From positions 2,582,501 to 2,646,500 of the forward strand of contig NZ_JACYGY010000001.1 in the NCBI RefSeq assembly GCF_015221875.1: a stretch of DNA of 64,000 bases, written 5' to 3'. Under the pieces are notes generated by a model. It worked only from the letters and a program-made list of their open reading frames with translations. It made no database searches and was not told where the DNA came from. The translations under genes and the position numbers were made by a program. This stretch comes from Dyadobacter subterraneus. GTDB lineage: Bacteria; Bacteroidota; Bacteroidia; Cytophagales; Spirosomataceae. This document shows, in pieces, positions 29,412 to 37,420 of this stretch; within the stretch, counting starts at the first letter, position 1; each line of letters starts with the position of its first letter.

Positions 29412-32108
29412 TTATTCAATTACATGAATAATTGCCTCCGAGTGAATCGTATTTCCCCTGTTGGTAACGCCTTCCACAATAACCCGGAAATTTCCTGTTT
29501 GTTCAGATGTAAAAAAGGAAAGCTCCACAGGAATATGTGTGGATGTCATCTCAACACGAGGATTCCAGTAAAGCGTTGAGCGGTTATCCGTATGACTTGC
29601 GTCTGGTTTAAAAAGATCATAATCAGGTTGTGGAAAAGGAAGCATTCTATCAAATCCGTGTGCACTGAAATAGGATAAAGCCCTGGAATCAACTTCGCTG
29701 GTTTTTTTTGTAAAGATATTAATGAGCCCATTGGAGCCGTTAGCTCCCTGGTTAGCACTTATCATACCGTTAACTTCAACGTGATCAATCATGGTTGGAT
29801 TTATCTGAAATAGTCTGTTCCCGGCAGTTTCCCCGGTTACCATTACATTGTCAATATATAAATTGGGTTCATTCGGACGGCCGTCTTTTCCGGTAATAGT
29901 GAAGCGATTCCAGATCAGAAACCAGTTATTATCTTCGGAAATCAGTTTGAAACCTGGAATTTTGGCTGCGATAGCTTCGGCCGCACTGCCAAAATTTCCC
30001 ATACTTTGTCCTTTAATATAGAAATCAGGATTGGCATAACCATTTTCCGGTTTGACTATTTTAGTACCGGTCACCTTAAATTCTTTGAGCAAATTAGCCC
30101 GAAGCGTATCATTTGAATTGTAAACACGGGGAGTCGCCAGCGATTTGTGTTTCAAATTAGAGACAGGTAATTTTTCAGGGAGGTAAGGCGTATCCTGGTT
30201 TACGACAATGATTTTTCCTTCCGAAGGCTGAAAAACGAATTTTGTGCTGTCATAAAATATCATGTTTTTGAGCGAAAACTCGCCAGTATTTGTCGTGACA
30301 GCCTGGAAAATTCCGCCCATATTTTCGGGAATAAAAGTCAGTTTTGCTTTCTTCGGTTTTCCTTTTTTATCCTGATAAATACCGTCGAGCGAAATACCGG
30401 CTTCTATCGGATATTTAAATTCTGTGGCCATTACTTTTGGCACCGCAAGCATTTCAAAATCATTTTTTATACTTGCTGATTCCGTTGCAGGAACTGTCAG
30501 TTTTTCGTCCAGAACTGTTACAGAAAATGTGCCTTTTACCAGATTATTTAAAATAGTACTATCAAGCCCAAAGGTCATTTTAACCCTGCTCATTGTTTTA
30601 TATTCTGTCTTGTCAAATTTTACTTTTAGCAAATTATCAGCAACAGGTACGGAAGCAATTCCTTCAATACCTTCGGCTGGACTTAAAATGGTAACAGGTT
30701 TATAAAAAAACTGATCAATACCATAGTTTCTCATCCATTGCGTGTAGGCTCTCAAAACATAATTTCCAGGCAATATCTTCGAAGGAATTTGTATAGATCC
30801 GGCAGCTCTTCCGCTATCGATCGGGATGACAAGATTTTTACTGATTTTTTTATCGGCTGCTATAAGATCGACATACAGCACCTTGCTTAACGTATCCATA
30901 AGTCCGGGCGTGCTGTAATTCATAAAACCACTGAACCAGATATTTTCACCCGGATAATAATACGGCCGGTCGGTGTGCAGATATACTTTTTCCTGAAGAC
31001 TTTTTGCCAGTAAACTTTCCGGCGATTGGACCGTAATGATACTGCCCGGTTTGTAATCAAACGGCAGCATTCCGGATACACGTCCATCAGCCATACTACC
31101 GGAAATAGCAACATCGGTAGGATTCAGAATTGTACCTTCCTTGTTGGTCAGAATGTAACCATTTCTTGTTTCAAGCCAGCTTACCGGATTGTTTACATCC
31201 AGATAAAATCGATTTTTTGTATAGTCCAGTTTGTTATGAACCTCCATTTTTTCCTTCACACCAATCCTGAATTCATTAATTCCCGATAGCCGGGCAACCA
31301 TCCCGGTTGTATCATATGGTAAAAGGTTATGTTTAATTTCCAGACTGAAATTATCGCTTCGAGGGCTACCTTTCAGTTTATCCTTGTAAATCACAAAACC
31401 GTGTTTACTCATGTTTCCATCAAGAATCGATTTCATAAGAAATTTGGCGGAAGCCCGGTATGCGCTTTCACGATTTTTCATCCAGGTTGCAGCCACAGAT
31501 TTGTCCGTTGTTTCCATTTCTGTGAAGCGGATATTACCTACAATCGAAAATTCTGTCGCTGAAAAACTGAATTTTTTCAACTGAAAAAAAAATTTGTAAC
31601 CCAATACATCGTTTTCAATTTCAAGCGGAACCGATGCTTTGGCAGTCATCATGTTGTTTTCCTCAGTAAAATCAAGCACCCACGAATTCAGTATTTTACA
31701 ATTGGCATTATTGCCAAAGAAAACTTTTTCGAATTTTTTTAATTGCTTTTCCCAGTTTTTATCTCTTCCGGATTTGATCGCGACTTCTGACAATTGCTGG
31801 GAATCTGCAATGAGTAAGATGGATAAAGGAACATTTCCAGTTTCTTTAACGACAACTTTAAGCTGCTGCGGAATATAACCAATAAAGGAAAAAACGATCT
31901 CAGCGGAGCCCAATGGCAGATTTGGCAAAGTGAATTTACCCGATGTATCAGTTGTAACTCCGATTGTTGTGTTGTTGATATAAACATTGGTAAAAGGCAG
32001 CGGTTCCAGTGTTTTGGCATCAATTACCCGGCCGGAAATTTTTCCTGTTTGTGCTAATATATTGCCCGAAATAAAAATAAAGAAGATGAGGAGTGAAATG
32101 TGCTTCAT
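29412..32108 (-). CDS. Carboxypeptidase-like / MG2 / TonB-plug domain protein
   Basis: An 898-residue exported protein with a signal peptide (cleaved near ILA-QTG). Residues 22-105 form a carboxypeptidase regulatory-like beta domain (ISGRVIDAKTLEPLPFTNVY). Residues about 110-340 match no domain I know. An MG2 (macroglobulin) domain lies at about 365-465 (EKVYLHTDRPYYYPGENIWF), and a TonB-receptor-plug-like part at about 680-800 (SAAEAIAAKIPGFKLISEDN, IDHVEVNGM). No outer-membrane barrel follows. Proteins of this layout are common in Bacteroidota and of unknown role, perhaps surface binding or export accessories. Confidence 0.82.
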   Translation of the reverse strand: MKHISLLIFFIFISGNILAQTGKISGRVIDAKTLEPLPFTNVYINNTTIGVTTDTSGKFTLPNLPLGSAEIVFSFIGYIPQQLKVVVKETGNVPLSILLIADSQQLSEVAIKSGRDKNWEKQLKKFEKVFFGNNANCKILNSWVLDFTEENNMMTAKASVPLEIENDVLGYKFFFQLKKFSFSATEFSIVGNIRFTEMETTDKSVAATWMKNRESAYRASAKFLMKSILDGNMSKHGFVIYKDKLKGSPRSDNFSLEIKHNLLPYDTTGMVARLSGINEFRIGVKEKMEVHNKLDYTKNRFYLDVNNPVSWLETRNGYILTNKEGTILNPTDVAISGSMADGRVSGMLPFDYKPGSIITVQSPESLLAKSLQEKVYLHTDRPYYYPGENIWFSGFMNYSTPGLMDTLSKVLYVDLIAADKKISKNLVIPIDSGRAAGSIQIPSKILPGNYVLRAYTQWMRNYGIDQFFYKPVTILSPAEGIEGIASVPVADNLLKVKFDKTEYKTMSRVKMTFGLDSTILNNLVKGTFSVTVLDEKLTVPATESASIKNDFEMLAVPKVMATEFKYPIEAGISLDGIYQDKKGKPKKAKLTFIPENMGGIFQAVTTNTGEFSLKNMIFYDSTKFVFQPSEGKIIVVNQDTPYLPEKLPVSNLKHKSLATPRVYNSNDTLRANLLKEFKVTGTKIVKPENGYANPDFYIKGQSMGNFGSAAEAIAAKIPGFKLISEDNNWFLIWNRFTITGKDGRPNEPNLYIDNVMVTGETAGNRLFQINPTMIDHVEVNGMISANQGANGSNGLINIFTKKTSEVDSRALSYFSAHGFDRMLPFPQPDYDLFKPDASHTDNRSTLYWNPRVEMTSTHIPVELSFFTSEQTGNFRVIVEGVTNRGNTIHSEAIIHVIE

Positions 32109-32296
32109 ATATCATGATTTATGATATTAATATACGTCAAAATTCCTTTATTTCTTTAAGCAGCTTATTATAATTTAACCAAGATGTTATGAATCCGTTT
32201 TCTTGATATTTATCAAGCCCGATTGTATCATATATCAATGGAGCGGGCGCCTGTTGCCGGTAATTTTGTATCAACAAATTTAAACAGCGAAACAAA

Positions 32297-33151
32297 ATGT
32301 CAAGTATTATTTTAATAACAGGAACAAGTACAGGTTTTGGTAAATTAATGACAATCACCTTGTCGGAAGCCGGCCATACTGTGATTGCAGGTATGCGTGG
32401 TATAAATGGAAAAAATGCAGAAGTTGCAAAAGAATTATCCGCGTTACCTAATGTTGAAGTTGTAGAACTTGAAATAACCAGCGATGAATCCGTTCTGAAT
32501 GCAGTAACACAAACATTAGCCAAATATGGTAAAATTGATGTGCTGATCAACAACGCAGCCGTTTCCGGTTTTGGATTATTGGAAGGTTATTCAATCGAGC
32601 AGGTGAAAAAAATGTTTGATGTCAATTTCTATGGTGTATTAAGAACTTACCAGGCAGTTTTACCGTCTATGCGTAGGAATAAAAATGGCTTGATCATCAA
32701 TATCACATCCGGTGCGAGCGGACATACACTGCCTTTTATGATTCCTTATTTAGCTTCAAAATTTGGGGTTGAAAGCATTACAGAAGGTTTGCAGGATGAA
32801 TTAAAAGATTATGGAATCGAGAATGTCAGTATTCAGCCGGGCGTTTATCCTACCGAAATGAACAACGGCAGCAAAGCAGGAATACATGCCGACAAGCCAG
32901 AAATAATTGAGGAATATGGTGACGCCGCAACACAGAAATTCAACGCTTTGGGAGCTGCTTTGTTTGGCAAAATGGCAACGTATAACATGGATCCGCAAAC
33001 CATCGCCGACGGTGTGTTGAAGCTTGTCAATATGGAAAAGGGAACACGTCCTTTGCGCATGCCATTGGATGCTATTGCAGAAGGAACTGATATTGAGTTT
33101 ATTAATGCAAGAGCCGAAATAAAAAGCAGATGGGTAGCCAAATATAATTAA
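32297..33151 (+). CDS. Short-chain dehydrogenase/reductase
   Basis: A 284-residue classical SDR with the cofactor loop LITGTSTGFGK, the NNAAVSG motif (about 85-91), catalytic Ser near 138-141 in NITSGASG, and Tyr151/Lys155 in IPYLASKFG. It lacks the basic residue pattern that would clearly show NADP over NAD. The substrate is unknown. It is a single gene between a divergent neighbour and a bidirectional terminator. Confidence 0.92.
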   Translation: MSSIILITGTSTGFGKLMTITLSEAGHTVIAGMRGINGKNAEVAKELSALPNVEVVELEITSDESVLNAVTQTLAKYGKIDVLINNAAVSGFGLLEGYSIEQVKKMFDVNFYGVLRTYQAVLPSMRRNKNGLIINITSGASGHTLPFMIPYLASKFGVESITEGLQDELKDYGIENVSIQPGVYPTEMNNGSKAGIHADKPEIIEEYGDAATQKFNALGAALFGKMATYNMDPQTIADGVLKLVNMEKGTRPLRMPLDAIAEGTDIEFINARAEIKSRWVAKYN

Positions 33152-33165
33152 TCATAATTTTTATA

Positions 33166-33204
33166 ACAAAAGAAGTCCTTACCACATCGGCAAGGACTTT
33201 TGTG
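33166..33204. terminator. Bidirectional terminator
   Basis: AAGTCCTT (33173-33180) pairs with AAGGACTT (33192-33199), flanked by A- and T-rich tracts. It sits between the convergent SDR and oxygenase genes. Confidence 0.85.
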
Positions 33205-33215
33205 TTATACCGGGC

Positions 33216-33809
33216 TCAATTAATTTTCAACCATCCGGTAATGCTCATCCTGGGTTTATTAGTTAGTAAAACTTCGTGTTCCAATTCACTGCTTTTGAAA
33301 AAAACGCTTTTCCCGTTCACAGGAGATATATTTTGTAAAGTATCTTCATGATGAATACATAATTCTCCACCATCATTTTCTTTCCAGTCGGCGTTCAGAT
33401 ACATAATCATTGAATATTGCCGGCTGCTGTTGTTTTTGAACTGGTCAATATGTTTTTTATAAAAACTGCCTTTTTCATACATCGTATAATGAAATTCGTA
33501 ACCGGTAATTCCCGTATAACAAGTGCTGTTGAGATGGCTGATAAAACCGTCCATCAGATCGAAAAAATCATTTTCGTATGGATCATTATGATTGCGGTCG
33601 AGCCAGTAAATTTTATCGCTTCTTACCAGTTTGTCGTGTGCAGTAATCTTCTCGTTTCCGGTTCCTGCGGATAAAAGCTGTTTTCCGGAATACAATTCAT
33701 TAAGGTTGTCTTTCAGATGCGCGGCCAAAGACGGACTTAAAAAATTTTCTGCAATGCCCACCTTATTTTCAATGAAACTGTCGATGAGGGTATTAAAGAT
33801 ATCTACCAA
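33216..33809 (-). CDS. 2OG-Fe(II) oxygenase (prolyl 4-hydroxylase-like)
   Basis: A 197-residue double-stranded beta-helix oxygenase that should use 2-oxoglutarate and Fe(II). The iron ligands are visible: His120 and Asp122 in KKHIDQF and His178 in ELEHEV, with Arg187 in KPRMSITGW positioned to bind 2-oxoglutarate. The strand MIMYLNADWKENDGGEL is typical of P4H/PKHD proteins. The length is normal and all catalytic residues are present. The substrate may be a peptidyl proline or another residue; it is not inferable. Confidence 0.88.
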   Translation of the reverse strand: MVDIFNTLIDSFIENKVGIAENFLSPSLAAHLKDNLNELYSGKQLLSAGTGNEKITAHDKLVRSDKIYWLDRNHNDPYENDFFDLMDGFISHLNSTCYTGITGYEFHYTMYEKGSFYKKHIDQFKNNSSRQYSMIMYLNADWKENDGGELCIHHEDTLQNISPVNGKSVFFKSSELEHEVLLTNKPRMSITGWLKIN

Positions 33810-33965
33810 GCAGATGTGGTGAAGAATGAATTCGGCAAAACGCCATGTATGGAAGGTACGTCTTATTTATGGTTTAATAAGCTGAAATAATTCTCCTGGA
33901 AAATATTGTACGCTCCTGAACCGTATTGTCCGCAAATGAACAGTAATTGATTGACTCAATTTTTC

Positions 33966-33988
33966 AAATTATTGATTATCAATAATTT
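33966..33988. promoter_or_regulatory. 23-bp palindrome, candidate PadR operator
   Basis: AAATTATTGA-TTA-TCAATAATTT is palindromic with a single central asymmetry and lies 64 nt upstream of the PadR start. PadR repressors bind palindromes in their own promoters, so this is a reasonable operator candidate. AT-richness raises the chance of a random palindrome. Confidence 0.4.
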
Positions 33989-34051
33989 ATAGATTAACAA
34001 TTTTCTGGCAAGTTATTTGTACGACAAAATAGAAACTAATCATTCAGGCGG

Positions 34052-34390
34052 ATGAAACGAACTTATTTGGGTGAATTTGAAGAAATTGTGTTGCTCATGG
34101 CCGTCATTCTTGACGAACAGGCATATGGAGCGACAATAAATCAGGAGATCGACGAGCGAACCGGACGGAAAGTTACTTTCGGGACCGTTCACAATACTTT
34201 GATCAGACTGGAAGAAAAAGGATTTTTAACGTCGCGTCTTGGTGGTGCGACAACGGAAAGAGGAGGGCGCCGAAAAAGAATTTTTACAGTGACTGCATCG
34301 GGAAGCCGTGCACTTCTTGATATTCAGCAGTTGCGCAAAGAGCTTTGGGAACTGGTTCCTCCAAATTTAATTCAACTGAGCGGTTTATGA
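34052..34390 (+). CDS. PadR family transcriptional regulator
   Basis: A 112-residue winged-helix regulator: LGEFEEIVLLMAVILDEQAY at the start, then DERTGRKVTFGTVHNTLIRL and EKGFLTSRLG. The helices match PadR with a short C-terminal dimer helix. Its stop overlaps the start of the permease (ATGA), which makes it the regulator of that transporter. PadR-permease pairs are frequent in Bacteroidota. Confidence 0.93.
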   Translation: MKRTYLGEFEEIVLLMAVILDEQAYGATINQEIDERTGRKVTFGTVHNTLIRLEEKGFLTSRLGGATTERGGRRKRIFTVTASGSRALLDIQQLRKELWELVPPNLIQLSGL

Positions 34391-37032
34391 AATCATCAGG
34401 CCAAAATTATCCGCCTCGCTGGATAGAAAAAATACTAACCTGGTTTCATCCCGAAGAAACCCTGGAAGAAGTTTTGGGAGATCTGGAAGAATTGTATGCA
34501 TACTGGTATAAAGAAAAGGGAAGTTTTTATGCCGTTTTCCGTTACGTTTTTAGCGTCTTTTCCGTTTTGCCTCCATTTGTTCGTCAGCGAAAACCTAAAC
34601 AGGAATATTCAAAACCTTTAATTTTTCATCCGGATATGATACAAAATTATTTTAAAGTCGCTTTCCGAAACCTGCAAAAGAATAAGCAGTATTCTTTTAT
34701 TAACCTGACGGGTTTGACTTTGGGTCTGGCCGTTGCTATCACTTTATTCTGGATTGTCAGGTTTGAGTACAGTTTTGATAACTATCACGCAAAAGCGGAC
34801 CGGATTTATAGAATTTCTTCTACTGACAGGTTCGGTGCGAAACAATCTCATGTGCCTCAGGGTGTTATTAAAGCACTCAACACACAAATCCCGGGTGTTG
34901 AAATGGCTGCAAATTTACAAGGTGTAGGTTCTGCCAGTGTCAAGGTTGGGACGGAAGTGTTTGACCAGAAAAATGTCTTCTTTTCACCGCCGCAGTTGCT
35001 GAAAATTCTGGATGTGAAGTGGATTGAGGGTTCACCGGAAAATTCTTTGAGCGCCGTAGGAAATGTTGTTCTGGATGAAGAAACGGCCCAAAAATTGTTT
35101 CATGGTGATGCCATGCATAAGACTTTTCGTTTTGATAATAAGATCGATCTGACCGTTTCGGGTGTAATAGAAAAGGTGCCGTCCAATTCTGAATTACCTT
35201 TTCAAATGATCATTTCGAGAGAAACATGGAAGCGGCTGCAACCGGAATTTCAAAATGAAGAATATTGGGGTGGGGGAGATTCGATGAACCAAGGTTTTGT
35301 TTTGCTGAAAGAAAAAGGTTCTCCGGAATCAGTGAATCGTCAGCTGACCAAAATGGTCCAAAAATATAAAGACGAAACCATTATCCGCTCGTATGAACTG
35401 CAACCGCTGTCTAAAATGCATTTTGATACAGATAAAGACAGTTATAACTATTCAATGCCGCAATGGCTGATTTACACGCTGATCAGTATCGGTTTGTTTT
35501 TAATTTTCATTGCCTGTATCAATTTTGTAAATCTTGCTACTGTTCAGGCCATTCAGCGCAGCCGTGAAATAGCGATGCGGAAAATACTCGGGAGCGGGAA
35601 AAAACAATTAATCGCTCAGTTTTTCGGTGAAACATTTGTGCTTGTTTTTATTGCTATCCTGCTGGGCAGTTTGCTGTCCACAAATCTGATACAATATTCG
35701 TCTGAGCTCATCAATACAAAAGTGGCCGATTCCTCGGTCTGGGAATTCAGCACAATAATTTTTCTTTTTGTTCTGGCTTTGGTTGTGACATTACTGGCTG
35801 GCATATATCCGGCTATTGTTTTAACAGGATTTCAGCCGATCAAGGCTTTGCAAAATAAAATTTTTGTACCCATTAGAAAAGGGATTTCCTTGCGCTCGAC
35901 GCTCGTAGTTTTTCAATTTGTGATTGCACAGGTACTCATTATCTGCACAATTCTTGGCATAAAACAAATCCGGTATTTTTATGAAAAAGACTTGGGTTTT
36001 GAAAAAAGTGCGATCATAACCGTTCCCATGCCTGAACGTGGAAATAACAATCTGAGGGAGCGTTTCCGGCAGAATTTATCACGTCATTCTGAGATAAAAG
36101 ACGTTGCTTTTGGGCTTACAACCCCGGCAAGTAAGCGAAACCACTGGTGGGGTAATGTATTGAATCCGAATTTTCCTGGAAATGAAGAATCATTCCGTAT
36201 CCAGCATGTTGATACTAATTATTTCAGTTTTTTTCACATTCCATTGGTCGCTGGCCGTGGACTTACTTCATCCGATACTACAACCGGTTTTAAGACCAAT
36301 GCGGAAAATACGGATGTGCTTATCAACGAGAAGGCTGCCAAAGATATGGGATTTCAAAATCCGGAAAAGGCACTGGGACAGCGACTGGTTATTTGGGATG
36401 GTAAAGCGACTGTCGTCGGAGTGGTGAAAAATTATTATTCAGAGACACTGAAAGGTAATCTCATGCCGCATGTTTATTTATACAGATCCTGGAATTTTCA
36501 ACTTGCCAGTATTCGCATTTATCCGGCTCACAAAGCGGAGGCCATTCAGCATATTGGAGAAGATTGGAAAGCTCTGTTTCCCAATAATTATTACGATCCC
36601 AAGTTTTTGGAAGATGATATTAAAAGCTTTTACGATAATGAACAAAAGCTTTCAAATTTCCTCACACTTTTTGCGGGCGTCGGAATTATCATAGGAAGTC
36701 TGGGGCTTTTCGGTTTGGTTTCTTTTGTCGTAACGCAGCGAACAAAGGAAATTGGTGTTCGAAAAGTATTGGGAGCTACTGTTGCCAGTATCATTACACT
36801 TGTTTCAAGAGATTTTTTAGTGATGGTAACCATCGCGTTTGTGATCGCCTCACCGCTGGCCTGGTATGTGATGAAAGCTTTTTTATCAGATTATACTTAC
36901 AAAATTGATATTGAAATCTGGGTTTTCATAGTGGCCGGAATACTGACAATCGGCGTAGCATTTTTGACGGTCAGTATCCAAAGTATAAAAGCCGCTCTGA
37001 TGAATCCGGTTAAAAGTTTAAAATCTGAATAA
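34387..37032 (+). CDS. FtsX-family ABC permease with N-terminal prefix domain
   Basis: An 881-residue inner-membrane permease. Residues 1-80 are a permease-prefix domain (PPRWIEKILTWFHPEETLEE, VLGDLEELYAYWY) that usually accompanies PadR-controlled permeases. Two MacB_PCD/FtsX modules follow, with helices near 100-125, 365-465, 500-525 and 765-880. The conserved TQRTKEIGVRKVLGA is present. It is a paralogue of the permease at 26197, including the NPVKSLKSE end. The start is fixed by the 4-nt overlap with padR. No ATPase is adjacent. Confidence 0.92.
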   Translation: MKSSGQNYPPRWIEKILTWFHPEETLEEVLGDLEELYAYWYKEKGSFYAVFRYVFSVFSVLPPFVRQRKPKQEYSKPLIFHPDMIQNYFKVAFRNLQKNKQYSFINLTGLTLGLAVAITLFWIVRFEYSFDNYHAKADRIYRISSTDRFGAKQSHVPQGVIKALNTQIPGVEMAANLQGVGSASVKVGTEVFDQKNVFFSPPQLLKILDVKWIEGSPENSLSAVGNVVLDEETAQKLFHGDAMHKTFRFDNKIDLTVSGVIEKVPSNSELPFQMIISRETWKRLQPEFQNEEYWGGGDSMNQGFVLLKEKGSPESVNRQLTKMVQKYKDETIIRSYELQPLSKMHFDTDKDSYNYSMPQWLIYTLISIGLFLIFIACINFVNLATVQAIQRSREIAMRKILGSGKKQLIAQFFGETFVLVFIAILLGSLLSTNLIQYSSELINTKVADSSVWEFSTIIFLFVLALVVTLLAGIYPAIVLTGFQPIKALQNKIFVPIRKGISLRSTLVVFQFVIAQVLIICTILGIKQIRYFYEKDLGFEKSAIITVPMPERGNNNLRERFRQNLSRHSEIKDVAFGLTTPASKRNHWWGNVLNPNFPGNEESFRIQHVDTNYFSFFHIPLVAGRGLTSSDTTTGFKTNAENTDVLINEKAAKDMGFQNPEKALGQRLVIWDGKATVVGVVKNYYSETLKGNLMPHVYLYRSWNFQLASIRIYPAHKAEAIQHIGEDWKALFPNNYYDPKFLEDDIKSFYDNEQKLSNFLTLFAGVGIIIGSLGLFGLVSFVVTQRTKEIGVRKVLGATVASIITLVSRDFLVMVTIAFVIASPLAWYVMKAFLSDYTYKIDIEIWVFIVAGILTIGVAFLTVSIQSIKAALMNPVKSLKSE

Positions 37033-37045
37033 ATTTAGTTCATCA

Positions 37046-37087
37046 GTTTTATCGGGGATAAGGGGTTAGTCTTATTCCCGATAAAAC
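37046..37087 (+). terminator. Strong hairpin after the permease gene
   Basis: GTTTTATCGGGGATAA pairs with TTATTCCCGATAAAAC over 16 bp (one G-U) with a 10-nt loop. No T run follows, so it may end transcription weakly or protect the 3' end of the permease mRNA. Confidence 0.65.
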
Positions 37088-37137
37088 GATTGATCAGGTT
37101 TGCACGGTTTTTGTATCAGTTGTTAAAAACAAAAATT

Positions 37138-37407
37138 ATGACCGCAGAGGAAACCGACAGAATTATTGAAATGGCCTGGGAAGACAGAACGCCGTTTGAA
37201 GCAATTGAAGCACAATTTGGAATATCTGAAAACAGCGTGATCCGGTTGATGCGCGGGGAATTGAAGCGAAGCAGTTTTAATTTATGGAGAAAAAGAGTCA
37301 ACAGTGGTGTAAGTCAGAAACACTTGCTGAAAAGAGATTCGGCTATCAATCGTTTTAAATCAAAGATGCAACGTGCTGTTACTATGAACGTTATCAGTAA
37401 ACGTTAA
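37138..37407 (+). CDS. DUF2805 / TIGR03643 family small protein
   Basis: An 89-residue protein with the family pattern IIEMAWEDRTPFEAIEAQFG, ISENSVIRLMRGELKRSSF and NLWRKRV. It reads as a helix-turn-helix-like fold, but no function is established. The frame opens 16 codons earlier inside the preceding hairpin; the ATG at 37138 gives the family's usual start. Confidence 0.85.
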   Translation: MTAEETDRIIEMAWEDRTPFEAIEAQFGISENSVIRLMRGELKRSSFNLWRKRVNSGVSQKHLLKRDSAINRFKSKMQRAVTMNVISKR

Positions 37408-37420
37408 ACTGATAAAAAGA

